Assembly: GCA_963711595.1 (NCBI GenBank)
Contig: CAVQER010000001.1
Coordinates: 62,001 to 126,000 of the forward strand
Length of the DNA: 64,000 nucleotides
Origin: JAUSIF01 sp963711595
GTDB lineage: Bacteria > Pseudomonadota > Alphaproteobacteria > Rhizobiales > Xanthobacteraceae
Reading direction: 5' to 3'
A program made the translations under genes and the position numbers. Shown piece by piece: positions 7,647 through 16,604 of the stretch. A model generated the notes under the pieces. That model worked only from the letters and a program-made list of their open reading frames with translations, had not been told where the DNA came from and did no database searches. The first letter of the stretch is position 1. Each line of letters opens with the position of its first letter.

Positions 7647-9278
7647 ATGCCGAAAATGACGACTGCCGAAGCAACGGTCGCCGCGCTGATCGCCCATGGT
7701 GTGAAGACGATCTACGCGCTCCCAGGCGTGCACAACGACCCGCTGTTCGACGCGTTTTTCAAGTTGGGTGACAAGCTGCGCATCCTGCATACTCGCCACG
7801 AACAGGGCGCCGCCTACATGGCCCTCGGGGCGGCGCTCGCGACCGATCAGCCGCAAGCCTACGCCGTGGTGCCGGGACCCGGCCTGCTCAACACGGGTGC
7901 TGCGCTCCTCACAGCGTACGGAATGAATGCGCCGGTGCTCGCGATCATCGGACAAATTCCCGATGCGGATATTGGGCGCGGCTTGGGCCATCTGCATGAG
8001 ATCAAGGACCAGAGCGGCATCATCTCGCGTCTCGTGGATTTTACAGCGCTGATCCGCAGGCCCGAGGAGGCACCCCGGCTCGTCGCTGAGGCGATGAAAT
8101 CGATGCGGACGGGCCGGCCCGGCCCCGCCGCGCTTGAATGCGCGATGGATGTGTGGGGACGCGAGGGGGAGATCGCAAAGATCGAACCGCCCTCTCCTGA
8201 CGCGACTCCGAAGATCGACGAAGACGCGGTCCTCGCCGCTGCGAAGATCCTCGGGGCGGCAGAGCGCCCCTTCATCATCTGCGGTGGCGGCGCGCAGGGC
8301 GCGAGCGAAGAGGTCGCAGAACTCTCGGCAATGCTGCAGGCGCCGGTCATGGGGTATCGCCGCGGACGCGGTGTGCTTTCCAGCCGCGATCCATTCAGCG
8401 TGACGCTGCCGCTCGGCCGCGACCTCTGGGGCGAGGCCGACGCCGCGCTCGGTGTCGGCACCCACATGCTCTATCCGCTGCAGCAATGGGGCGTGGACGA
8501 CGGCATCAAAATCGTCCGCGTCGATGCAGACCCCGAGGAGCCCGCGCGAGTCCGCCGGCCGGACACGGCTCTCATCGGCGACGCGAAGCCCCTGTTGCGG
8601 CGACTGCTCGACGTGTTGCCGAAGCAAAATCGCAAACGCGCGTCGCGCAAGGCCGAAATGGAAGAGCGCCAACAGAAATTGCGGATTCAATTTGAAAAGA
8701 TCGCGCCGCAGCTCGCATTCCTGCAAGTCATGCGCGAGGAGCTGCCCGAAGACGGAATCTTCGTCGACGAGGTGACGCAACTGGGCTTCGCCGCGCGCAT
8801 CGCGTTTCCTGTCTACAAGCCGCGCACATTCCTTTCGCCGGGCTACCAGGACAATCTGGGATGGGGATTTGCTACAGCCCTCGGCGCGCAGGACGCGCGG
8901 CGCGACGTGCCCGTGCTTTCGATCAACGGTGACGGCGGCTTCATGTACACGGCGAACGAGATGGCAACCGCCATCCGCCACAAGATTCCCCTGGTCGCGA
9001 TCGTGTTCGCCGATGGCGCATTCGGAAACGTGCGCCGCATCCAGGAAGAGAAGTTCGGGAACCGGCTGATCGCGAACGATCTGGCCAATCCCGATTTCGT
9101 GACGTTCGGGGAGAGCTTCGGTGCGTCTGCCGAGCGCGCGCGGACACCCGAGGATCTACGCGCCGCGATCAGACGCGGCTTCAAGCATCGCGACGGGCCG
9201 ACCTTGATCGAAGTGCCGGTCGGCCCGCTGCCTTCCCCTTGGGAGTTTATCCTGATGCCGAAGGTGCGGGGGGTCTAA
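7647..9278 (+). CDS. Thiamine-diphosphate-dependent enzyme, acetolactate-synthase-like, 543 aa
   Basis: The protein has the three-domain architecture of the POX/AHAS family. The catalytic glutamate is E52 in HTRHEQGAAYMA, and the ThDP/Mg site is GDGGF at 428-432, followed about 30 residues on by the second ligand region (FADGAFGN). It is shorter than biosynthetic IlvB, has no regulatory subunit gene beside it and keeps an N-terminal ALPGVHNDP instead of the usual GxPG context of IlvB, so a catabolic or unknown 2-keto-acid substrate is more likely than branched-chain synthesis. The substrate cannot be deduced. It ends against a palindromic repeat facing infA. Confidence 0.85.
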   Translation: MPKMTTAEATVAALIAHGVKTIYALPGVHNDPLFDAFFKLGDKLRILHTRHEQGAAYMALGAALATDQPQAYAVVPGPGLLNTGAALLTAYGMNAPVLAIIGQIPDADIGRGLGHLHEIKDQSGIISRLVDFTALIRRPEEAPRLVAEAMKSMRTGRPGPAALECAMDVWGREGEIAKIEPPSPDATPKIDEDAVLAAAKILGAAERPFIICGGGAQGASEEVAELSAMLQAPVMGYRRGRGVLSSRDPFSVTLPLGRDLWGEADAALGVGTHMLYPLQQWGVDDGIKIVRVDADPEEPARVRRPDTALIGDAKPLLRRLLDVLPKQNRKRASRKAEMEERQQKLRIQFEKIAPQLAFLQVMREELPEDGIFVDEVTQLGFAARIAFPVYKPRTFLSPGYQDNLGWGFATALGAQDARRDVPVLSINGDGGFMYTANEMATAIRHKIPLVAIVFADGAFGNVRRIQEEKFGNRLIANDLANPDFVTFGESFGASAERARTPEDLRAAIRRGFKHRDGPTLIEVPVGPLPSPWEFILMPKVRGV

Positions 9279-9303
9279 GGCGAGCCGATCGCATCCCTCT
9301 CCG

Positions 9304-9370
9304 CTCATTCCCGCGCAAGCGGGAATCCAGAAAACTGGGTCCCCGCGTTCGCGGGGACGAACGGAATGAG
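9304..9370. repeat. Dispersed palindromic repeat, CTCATTCCCGC family
   Basis: Two adjoining hairpins (CCCGCGCAAGCGGG and CCCCGCGTTCGCGGGG) separated by AATCCAG...CTGGGT, with ends ATTC/GAAT. It sits between the convergent ends of the ThDP gene and infA. Near-identical copies are at 39553-39612 and, enlarged, at 12612-12767. Confidence 0.85.
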
Positions 9371-9376
9371 AGGCGA

Positions 9377-9649
9377 CTATCGCCGCCGCTGGAAATTCGG
9401 GCGGCGCTGCGACGGCATCGCCGGTCCTTCGGACTTGTGGCGGAAGCTGATGCGTCCGCGGTCCAGGTCGTAGGGAGACATCTCGACGATCACGCGGTCG
9501 CCTTCCAGCGTGCGGATGCGGTGTTTGCGCATCTTGCCTGCCGCATAGGCGAGGATCATGTGATCATTATCGAGTTTCACGCGGAAATTTCCGTCCGGCA
9601 GGACTTCCGTCACGGTGCCGTCGAACTCGAGCATTTGCTCCTTCGCCAT
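9377..9649 (-). CDS. infA: Translation initiation factor IF-1
   Basis: The 90-residue product starts MAKEQMLEFDGTV and is an S1/OB-fold protein with the family sequences NFRVKLDN, ILAYAAGKMRKHRIR and GDRVIVEMSPYDL. It binds the ribosomal A site during initiation. The start at 9649 is fixed by homology and by a GGAG upstream (CCGGAATGG context). Bacterial IF-1 is usually 72 residues; the extra basic tail (after about residue 72, ending RRPNFQRRR) is an alphaproteobacterial feature. It begins 16 bases downstream of rhlE and probably shares its transcript. Confidence 0.97.
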   Translation of the reverse strand: MAKEQMLEFDGTVTEVLPDGNFRVKLDNDHMILAYAAGKMRKHRIRTLEGDRVIVEMSPYDLDRGRISFRHKSEGPAMPSQRRPNFQRRR

Positions 9650-9665
9650 TCCGGTCTCCTCGATC

Positions 9666-11030
9666 TCAGTAGGTCGGGCGGCGCGCGCCGTTGCCATTAT
9701 GCCGGCGCTGGTTGCGCCCGCGTTCCTGCATAAACGCGACGGATTCAATGCCTGCGCCCTGCCCGTTATGGGGCCGCGGTTCCGTCGCTTGATTGCGCGG
9801 CTGTCGCTGCTCGTTCCGCCCGCGCTGCTGATGGGGCTGGCGGCCATTCGGCTGCCGATGGCGCTGTTGCTGCGGCTGAGCGGGACGCGGCCCGGCTTGC
9901 CGCTGGCGGCGCTGATCGGTCGACGGAATGGTAATGCGGATCAGTTTCTCGATGTCGCGCAGGAACGGCATCTCGTCGTGCGAGCAAAATGAGATGGCGA
10001 TGCCATCCGCGCCAGCGCGCGCGGTGCGGCCGATGCGGTGAACGTAGCTCTCCGGGATGTTCGGCAGGTCGTAGTTGAACACGTGGCTAATGCCTTCGAC
10101 GTCGATGCCGCGGGCAGCGATATCGGTCGCGACCAAGGTACGGACGCGGCCGGCGCGGAAGCCCGCAAGCGCACGCTCGCGGTTGCTCTGCGATTTGTTG
10201 CCGTGGATCGCCTCGGCCGAAATGCCGGCCTTGATCAACCCGCGTACGACGCGATCGGCACCGTGCTTAGTGCGGGTGAAGATGAGCGCACGATCTACCG
10301 GCTCGCTCTTCAGGAGCGACGCCAGAAGGTCCGGCTTGTCGCTACGATCGACGTGAACCACGCGCTGGTCGACGCGATCGGCGGTCTTGGTCGCCGGCGA
10401 CACCGCAATCCGCACGGGATCGCGCAGCAGTTCGCCAGCGAGCTTCTCGATCTCCTGCGGCATGGTCGCCGAGAAGAACAACGTTTGGCGCTGAGCCGGA
10501 ATCTTTGCGACGATCTTTCGGATGTCGCGGATGAAGCCCATATCGAGCATCCGGTCAGCCTCGTCCAGCACGAATACTTCGATGCGGTCGAGCCGCACGG
10601 CGTTGTTCTGCATCAGGTCGAGAAGCCGGCCCGGGGTCGCGACCAGCACGTCGACGCCGTTGATGAGCGTCCGTACCTGGCGGCCCATCGGCACGCCGCC
10701 GATCGCGAGAGCCGTTGTCGGCCGTACGTGACGGCCATAGGTGCGGAAGCTCTCCAGGATCTGTCCGGAAAGCTCGCGCGTCGGGCTCAGCACGAGCACG
10801 CGGCAGGTACGTTGCTCGGCGCGGCGCCGTTGCGTCAGCAGGTGGTTCAGGATCGGTAGCGCGAACGCGGCCGTCTTGCCGGTTCCGGTCTGCGCGATGC
10901 CGACGAGGTCTCGGCCGGCGAGCACGGGCGGAATTGCGCCCGCCTGAATCGGCGTCGGCGTCTCGTATTTTTCTTCGGCGAGAGCGCGCGCAATCGGCGC
11001 GGCTAGCCCGAGTTCGTTAAAAGATTTCAA
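9666..11030 (-). CDS. rhlE: DEAD-box RNA helicase, RhlE type
   Basis: All helicase motifs are visible: Q motif PTPIQ, motif I AQTGTGKT, Ia PTRELSGQ, motif II DEAD, motif III SAT, motif V ATDIAARGID and motif VI HRIGRTARAG. About 90 C-terminal residues are low-complexity, rich in Gln, Arg, Asn and Pro, as in RhlE-like helicases that remodel ribosomal RNA or the degradosome. The start is uncertain. I chose a TTG at 11028-11030 because the conserved family N-terminus (LKSFNELGLAAPI) begins exactly there; an alternative GTG at 11117 would add 29 residues with no family similarity. The infA gene follows directly. Confidence 0.9.
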   Translation of the reverse strand: MKSFNELGLAAPIARALAEEKYETPTPIQAGAIPPVLAGRDLVGIAQTGTGKTAAFALPILNHLLTQRRRAEQRTCRVLVLSPTRELSGQILESFRTYGRHVRPTTALAIGGVPMGRQVRTLINGVDVLVATPGRLLDLMQNNAVRLDRIEVFVLDEADRMLDMGFIRDIRKIVAKIPAQRQTLFFSATMPQEIEKLAGELLRDPVRIAVSPATKTADRVDQRVVHVDRSDKPDLLASLLKSEPVDRALIFTRTKHGADRVVRGLIKAGISAEAIHGNKSQSNRERALAGFRAGRVRTLVATDIAARGIDVEGISHVFNYDLPNIPESYVHRIGRTARAGADGIAISFCSHDEMPFLRDIEKLIRITIPSTDQRRQRQAGPRPAQPQQQRHRQPNGRQPHQQRGRNEQRQPRNQATEPRPHNGQGAGIESVAFMQERGRNQRRHNGNGARRPTY

Positions 11031-11427
11031 GTTCGTTCTTTCTTTGTGGTTCAGGCGAATCGCGCCGGTCCGGCCCAATGCCGGACGGCCGCGAATCGCG
11101 GGGTGGTTCGGAGACACCCCGCGTGAGCTAGGTTGTCGATGTATGGGGTTGCAAAACGGGCGGAAAAGGACGAATCGATTTCAGTCACGCGGCCCGCGAG
11201 CGCAGCATGCGCTCTATGCCCGCCCTTAGACCACGTCGTTGTGGCCAATTCAAGGTGCTACGGTGCGGCAATTGCAACTCTTCATATGGACTCGGATCGT
11301 GCTTAATCAAGGATGATTGAGGCCCGCCGCTCATAATTTCGCGACGCCGGTTGCCCGATGGTCGGGTCCGGCTAAGGTGCCAGCCAGGCGGCGCCGAGAA
11401 CTCCGGTCAAGACAACACGAAGCAACG
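11031..11427. other. Gene-free divergent region between rhlE and rnd
   Basis: About 400 bases hold the 5' regions of two divergent genes. Parts are less GC-rich (around 11140-11160 and 11270-11335). I see no convincing ORF, tRNA, repeat family or terminator. If the alternative rhlE start is used, 87 bases of it are coding. Confidence 0.5.
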
Positions 11428-12588
11428 ATGGACCTCGTAACCAATACCGTTCACCTGGCGGCCACCTGCGAACGCCTCGCCCGACATCCCTTCGTCACCG
11501 TCGATACCGAATTCCTGCGCGAGACGACATTCTGGCCAAGACTTTGCGTCATGCAGATGGCGGGGCCGGACGAAGCGATCGTCGTCGACGCGCTCGCGGA
11601 CGGGATCGACCTCGGGCCGTTCTTCAAGCTCATGGCCGACGAGAGTGTGGTGAAGGTGTTCCACGCCGCCCGGCAGGATCTGGAGATCTGCTGGCATCGG
11701 GCAAAGCTGATCCCAAAGCCGATCTTCGACACGCAAGTCGCCGCCATGGTGCTCGGCCACGGCGATTCGGTGTCTTACGACCAGCTCGTGCAGCGGTTGA
11801 CTGGCGATACGATCGACAAGAGCTTGCGGTTCACCGACTGGTCCCGTCGACCGTTGTCGAAGGCACACATCGACTACGCCTATTCGGACGTGACGCATCT
11901 GCGCGAGGTTTATCTGAAGCTCAAGGCGGATCTCGAGCGCGGCGGCCGCACGGAATGGGTACAGGAAGAAATGGCCGTCCTCACCTCTCCCGACACCTAT
12001 TCGCAGGAGCCCGAGCGCGCGTGGCAGCGGCTGCGAACCCGCGTGCGCCGGCCGCGCGAATTGGCCGTGCTCATGGATGTCGCGGCTTGGCGCGAACGCG
12101 AAGCCCAGGCGCGCGATCTCCCGCGTCAACGCGTGCTCAAGGACGACGCACTCATCGAGATTGCCCAGCAGCAGCCGAAGGATGCCGACGAGCTCGGCCG
12201 CCTGCGCGCGCTGCCCAAGGGGTATGAGCGATCAAGGGCCGGCGAAGCGATCATTGCGGCCGTCAATGCCGGCCTCACGCGCGACACGAAAGCATTGCCG
12301 CGCGTGGCGCGTGAGAAACCGCTTTCGAACGGCGCATCCGCGACCGTCGAACTCCTGAAAGTGTTGCTGCGCATGACTTCGGAGCGGCACGGCGTCGCCG
12401 CCAAGGTGATCGCAACCGTGGACGACCTCGAGCGGATCGCTTCGGACGATAATCCCGACGTTCCCGCGATGAAGGGCTGGCGGCGGGAAATGTTCGGAAA
12501 CGAGGCGCTGAAGTTGAAACGCGGCGGCGTTGCGCTTGCGGTCGAGGCCGGCCGAGTGGTGGCGATCGAGCGCGACCGATTGCACTGA
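11428..12588 (+). CDS. rnd: Ribonuclease D, 386 aa
   Basis: This 3'-5' exoribonuclease trims tRNA and other structured RNA ends. The DEDDy catalytic set is present: D26 and E28 in VDTEFL, D84 in HAARQDLE, and Y150/D154 in DYAYSDVTHL. An HRDC RNA-binding domain follows (about residues 205-285). The start at ATG 11428 matches the family N-terminus (MDLVTNTVHLAATCERL); the frame is open upstream but unlike the family. Expected length is about 380-390 residues. It is followed by a large repeat, then ppx on the other strand. Confidence 0.95.
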   Translation: MDLVTNTVHLAATCERLARHPFVTVDTEFLRETTFWPRLCVMQMAGPDEAIVVDALADGIDLGPFFKLMADESVVKVFHAARQDLEICWHRAKLIPKPIFDTQVAAMVLGHGDSVSYDQLVQRLTGDTIDKSLRFTDWSRRPLSKAHIDYAYSDVTHLREVYLKLKADLERGGRTEWVQEEMAVLTSPDTYSQEPERAWQRLRTRVRRPRELAVLMDVAAWREREAQARDLPRQRVLKDDALIEIAQQQPKDADELGRLRALPKGYERSRAGEAIIAAVNAGLTRDTKALPRVAREKPLSNGASATVELLKVLLRMTSERHGVAAKVIATVDDLERIASDDNPDVPAMKGWRREMFGNEALKLKRGGVALAVEAGRVVAIERDRLH

Positions 12589-12611
12589 CCGATCACTCTG
12601 ACTTCACTCCG

Positions 12612-12767
12612 CTCATTCCCGCGCCGCGCTGGCGAGCGAAGCGAGCGACCAGCGCGGCCCGCTCAATAGATGCCGCGCCGGACACTCGCCCTGAACCGGG
12701 CTCGTCGGCGCGGCGGAGCGGGAATCCAGCTGATTTGTCTGGGTCCCCGCTTTCGCGGGGACGAACG
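12612..12767. repeat. Composite palindromic repeat (CTCATTCCCGC family carrying an inserted double-palindrome module)
   Basis: The outer element is the same as at 9304-9370, but the short loop of its first hairpin is replaced by about 100 bases. That insert holds a 34-bp palindrome (12624-12657, CCGCGCTGGCGAGCG...) and a second interrupted palindrome (12675-12711, GCGCCGGACACTCGCCC...). The same two-part insert occurs, inverted, at 54284-54371. It lies between the convergent ends of rnd and ppx. Confidence 0.8.
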
Positions 12768-12789
12768 GAGAGGACGCGGTAGCGTATCC

Positions 12790-14364
12790 TTAGGTCCGGA
12801 TCACCGGATCGCGACCGATCAGCTTGCCGAGAGACCGTAGCCGGTTGAACAGGCGCTCCCCATCGAGCGTCTTCAGGTCGCCCTCGAGGCGCAGCACGAG
12901 CTTTCCTTTCTCGACTTTGAGCGGCGCGCGCTCGAGCACGCCCGGCATCGACGCGGAAACGAGGTACGCGACGCGCATGGTCGCTCCGAGAATTCGCGCG
13001 CGGTCGAGAATGCGCGTGGATGCCAGCTCGCGCAGGTGCGGTGAGGGTTCGTCCTCGCCAAGGCCCGCATGGCGATAGAAGACCGCGAGCGCGAGGAATG
13101 CCCGGCCGGGGTGGTCGAGCCCCACGAAGGCGGCGTGGGCAATAATGTTGAGCGACTGCTCGCCGCGATACTCGGGATGCGCGCGCCAGCCGATATCCGC
13201 GAGGAGACATGCGGCATGTCGGAGCCGCTGCTCCTCGGGCCCTTCCTCGATACCGGTCGAAGTCATGAACCGGTCGGTCCAGTCGATTAGTTCCTGGCCG
13301 TGCCGTGGCGAGCGCGAGCGAAGGACATTGAGATCGTTCGCGGCAACGATCAGCGGATCCTCGCTCCGCGCCTCCTCGTCGAGCAACTCGTAGAGCAACC
13401 CTTCCCGCACACCGAGCGCGGAGACGACGACCCGTTTCGGCCGGCCGATGCGCAGAATCTCGGCGAGCACAAGCGCGCCGTATGGCAATAGCTCGCGGCG
13501 CGGTTTCGCGACCACCTCGACGTGGTCCAACGTCTCGGGATCGACGCGCTCGACGAGCTCGGCGAACTCCAGCGCCTCCTTCGCCGACATCGTGTACCCG
13601 TGCATCACGTGCAGCGGATATCCGGTCTGCCGCATGTGCAGGCGGGCAAACGCGCGCCACGTTCCGCCAATCGCATAAAAATTGCGGCCGGCGAGGCCCT
13701 TCAAGATCGGCTCTTCCTCGAGCGCGGCCACAACCATCTTGCGGGCCTTCTTCAAGGAGTGCGACGCCGTATCGGCGAGCGCGAGACCGCCGAAGGGAAG
13801 CGTCACGCCGATCCCAATCTCGTCGCCGCGCACCTCGACCAATTCGAGCGAGCCGCCGCCGAGGTCGCCCACGACCCCGTCGGGCCGGTACACGCTCGCG
13901 ATCACCCCGAGCGCGGCGAGTTGCGCCTCGCGCTTGCCGGAAAGGACTTCGATGGAGGTGCGGCAGACCTTCTCCGCCTCACGGATGAAGGCGGCACCGT
14001 CCTTTGCCTCACGCACGGCTGCGGTCGCGACAACGCGCACGTCGCCGACCTCCAGCACGTCGCATAGCGCACGGAACCGCTTCAGCGCGGCGATTGCGCT
14101 TTCCACCGCGTCCGAGTTCAGCTTCCCCTTGGTCGAAACTTCGCGGCCAAGGCCACAAAGGACCTTCTCGTTGAAGATCGGCGTCGGACTGCGGGAAACG
14201 CCCTCATAGACGACGAGCCGGACCGAGTTGGATCCGATGTCGACTACAGCGACCGGTGCCCCGAGCGGCAGGCGGCCGGGCGCCGCGAGCGAAGTCCGCT
14301 CGTTAGGCCCGATCGGCTCGGCGGGTGAGACTGCGCGGAGAAGAATCTTTGAGAGATTTGCCAC
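12790..14364 (-). CDS. ppx: Exopolyphosphatase / Ppx-GppA phosphatase, 524 aa
   Basis: It removes terminal phosphates from polyphosphate (or the gamma phosphate of pppGpp). The ASKHA-fold phosphate loops are visible: phosphate-1 AVVDIGSNSVRLVVYEG near residue 38 and phosphate-2 VVGDLGGGSLELVE near residue 165. The C-terminal third is the HD-like helical domain of long Ppx forms (around HAAFVGLDHPGRAFLALAVF). It starts inside the 3' end of ppk (62-base overlap, different frame), so polymerase and hydrolase are translationally coupled, a common arrangement. Confidence 0.93.
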   Translation of the reverse strand: MANLSKILLRAVSPAEPIGPNERTSLAAPGRLPLGAPVAVVDIGSNSVRLVVYEGVSRSPTPIFNEKVLCGLGREVSTKGKLNSDAVESAIAALKRFRALCDVLEVGDVRVVATAAVREAKDGAAFIREAEKVCRTSIEVLSGKREAQLAALGVIASVYRPDGVVGDLGGGSLELVEVRGDEIGIGVTLPFGGLALADTASHSLKKARKMVVAALEEEPILKGLAGRNFYAIGGTWRAFARLHMRQTGYPLHVMHGYTMSAKEALEFAELVERVDPETLDHVEVVAKPRRELLPYGALVLAEILRIGRPKRVVVSALGVREGLLYELLDEEARSEDPLIVAANDLNVLRSRSPRHGQELIDWTDRFMTSTGIEEGPEEQRLRHAACLLADIGWRAHPEYRGEQSLNIIAHAAFVGLDHPGRAFLALAVFYRHAGLGEDEPSPHLRELASTRILDRARILGATMRVAYLVSASMPGVLERAPLKVEKGKLVLRLEGDLKTLDGERLFNRLRSLGKLIGRDPVIRT

Positions 14365-16513
14365 GACCTGAGAGACTAGGATTTGTCATGAAGTAGCGAT
14401 GGGCGTTGAATGATTCTTCGCCCTCTCCGGGCACTATGCGCGTGCTGCTACCATCGGGCAAGACCTGCCAACTCTGCTCATTATCCTTCAAATTCGCGAC
14501 CATAATTTGGTCGAGCAACTGTTGATGCACGGTGGCGTTGAGAATCGGGCAAAGGACCTCGACGCGGCGATCGAGATTGCGCGGCATCATGTCGGCGGAA
14601 GAAATGTAAACGGCCGATTTGGGATGCGGGAGGCCGTGGCCGGCGCCGAAGCAATAGATTTGCCCGTGTTCCAGGAACCGTCCGATGATCGATTTTACTC
14701 GAATTCGCTCGGACAGTCCCGGCATGCCGGGCCGCAGGCAGCAGATGCCGCGCACAACGAGATCGATCTCAACACCGGCGCGGCTCGCTTCGTACAGCGC
14801 GTCGATAATCTGCGGATCGACGAGCGAGTTCATCTTCGCCCAGATTGCAGCCGGCCGACCCGCGCGCGCATGGGCGGCCTCCTGCTCGATGTGATCGAGG
14901 ATGCGCTGGCGCAGGTTGACGGGTGATGCGGCCATGAGCTCGAGCTCGGCCGGCTCCGCGTAACCGGTAATGAAGTTGAAGATCCGAGCCACGTCCTGCG
15001 CGATTACCGGGTCGGAGGTGAAAAAGGAAATGTCACTGTAGATGCGTGCGGTGACCGGATGATAGTTGCCCGTCCCGACGTGGACGTAGTTGGTGAGTGC
15101 CCTGCCCTCGCGTCGCACGACCTGCGAGAGCTTCGAGTGCGTCTTCAATTCGATGAAGCCATATACGACCTGCACACCGGCGCGCTCGAGTTCGCGCGCC
15201 CAGCGGATGTTTGCTTCCTCATCGAAGCGGGCCTTCAGTTCGACAAGTGCTGTGACGGATTTTCCGGCTTCCGCTGCTTCGGCGAGCGCGCGCACGATCG
15301 GGCTGTCCGACGAGGTACGATAGAGTGTCTGCTTGATCGCGACGACGTCGGGGTCTCGCGCGGCCTGCATGAGAAACTGCACCACCACGTCGAATGATTT
15401 GTATGGGTGGTGGACTACGAGATCCTTTTGCCGGATCGCGGCGAAGCAATCACCGCCCTGCTCGCGGATTCGCTCGGGGAAGCGCGGATTGTAGGTCTTG
15501 AATTTGAGATCCCGCCGATCGATCGCGACGAGTTGGGAAAGTTCGCTCAGCGCCAGCTCGCCGTGGACGAGGAAGACTTCCTCTTCAGCGACGCCGAGCG
15601 CTCGTTCGACGAACTCGCGCAGTTCCTCGGGCGTCTCGGCTCCGATTTCAAGGCGGATTGTCGAACCGCGCCGGCGGCGCTTCAGTGCGCTCTCGAATTG
15701 GCGGACGAGGTCTTCGGCCTCTTCTTCAACTTCCACGTCGCTATCTCGGATGATGCGGAAAGCGCCCTGCCCGCGCACCGAATAGCCCGGGAACAGGCGA
15801 CCAATGAACAGTCCAATCGCCGTTTCGAGCGTAACGAAGCGTGCCTCGCCCTCCTTCCGCTCCGGAAGACGAAGGAACCGCTCGATCTTCGCCGGCACGC
15901 GAATGAGGGCGTTCATTCCGCGGCCGTCGCTCTTGCGGACCAACTGCAGTGCAAGCGAGAAGCCGAGGTTCGGGATGAAGGGGAATGGATGCGCCGGGTC
16001 GATGGCGAGCGGCGTCAGAACCGGAAACACATGGTGCAGAAAGTGATCCTCGAGCCAACCACGCTCGCCCTTTAGCAGGTCTGCGCCATCGACGAGGACA
16101 ATGCCGGCAGCTTTGAGTTCTACGCGCAGTTCGCGCCAGCGGGCCTGTTGGTCGGATGCGAGCCGCGCCACCTCCGCGCTGATCCGCGACAGCTGCTCCG
16201 CAGGCGTGAGACCATCGGGACTCGGCACGGTTACGCCTGCACGCAGCTGCGCGCGCAGGCCAGCCACGCGCACCATGAAGAATTCATCGAGGTTAGCGGC
16301 GGAGATCGAGAGAAAACGAAGCTGCTCGAGCAGCGGGTGGTTCGGGTTGGCTGCTTCCTCGAGCACCCGGCGATTGAAATGCAGCCAGGACAGCTCGCGA
16401 TTTATGAAGCGTGAAGGGCTCGATCCGATCCCGGCTTCCGCTTCCTTGGCCGGGTCAAACAAGCTCGCGTCTTCAGCCCGCAGGCTGCGGATCGCGGTGA
16501 CCTCGGCCGACAT
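14303..16513 (-). CDS. ppk: Polyphosphate kinase 1, 736 aa
   Basis: It makes inorganic polyphosphate from ATP, reversibly. The N-terminal domain has the family sequence RFINRELSWLHFNRRVLEEA, the catalytic histidine region is HVGTGNYHPVTARIYSD, and a second active-site segment is SSADMMPRNLDRRVEVL. The start at 16513 (MSAEVTAIRS) is chosen because GGGAG lies 9 bases upstream; the upstream frame has no family similarity. Its last codons overlap the start of ppx. The gene is preceded on the same strand by hdaA. Confidence 0.96.
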   Translation of the reverse strand: MSAEVTAIRSLRAEDASLFDPAKEAEAGIGSSPSRFINRELSWLHFNRRVLEEAANPNHPLLEQLRFLSISAANLDEFFMVRVAGLRAQLRAGVTVPSPDGLTPAEQLSRISAEVARLASDQQARWRELRVELKAAGIVLVDGADLLKGERGWLEDHFLHHVFPVLTPLAIDPAHPFPFIPNLGFSLALQLVRKSDGRGMNALIRVPAKIERFLRLPERKEGEARFVTLETAIGLFIGRLFPGYSVRGQGAFRIIRDSDVEVEEEAEDLVRQFESALKRRRRGSTIRLEIGAETPEELREFVERALGVAEEEVFLVHGELALSELSQLVAIDRRDLKFKTYNPRFPERIREQGGDCFAAIRQKDLVVHHPYKSFDVVVQFLMQAARDPDVVAIKQTLYRTSSDSPIVRALAEAAEAGKSVTALVELKARFDEEANIRWARELERAGVQVVYGFIELKTHSKLSQVVRREGRALTNYVHVGTGNYHPVTARIYSDISFFTSDPVIAQDVARIFNFITGYAEPAELELMAASPVNLRQRILDHIEQEAAHARAGRPAAIWAKMNSLVDPQIIDALYEASRAGVEIDLVVRGICCLRPGMPGLSERIRVKSIIGRFLEHGQIYCFGAGHGLPHPKSAVYISSADMMPRNLDRRVEVLCPILNATVHQQLLDQIMVANLKDNEQSWQVLPDGSSTRIVPGEGEESFNAHRYFMTNPSLSGRGKSLKDSSPRSLTRRADRA

Positions 16514-16604
16514 TTTCTTGCTCCCTGTTCTTTGGGCAAGAATATCACCTACACAGTTGAAGATTCGATGACAGTCTCGGGAGCGCCGGAACTCATTGCG
16601 GGAG

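Noticed and set aside
7545..8981. 478-codon open frame on the minus strand
   Set aside because: It lies antisense to the ThDP enzyme gene, whose catalytic and cofactor motifs are unmistakable. The antisense translation is Arg/His/Asp-rich with no family features, as expected in GC-rich coding DNA.
11031..11117. Longer RhlE starting at a GTG at 11117
   Set aside because: The 29 added residues show no relation to DEAD-box helicases and there is no clear RBS; kept only as an alternative.
12593..13660. 355-codon minus-strand frame ahead of and inside ppx
   Set aside because: It overlaps ppx in another frame, is extremely Arg/Ala-rich and passes through the palindromic repeat at 12612-12767.
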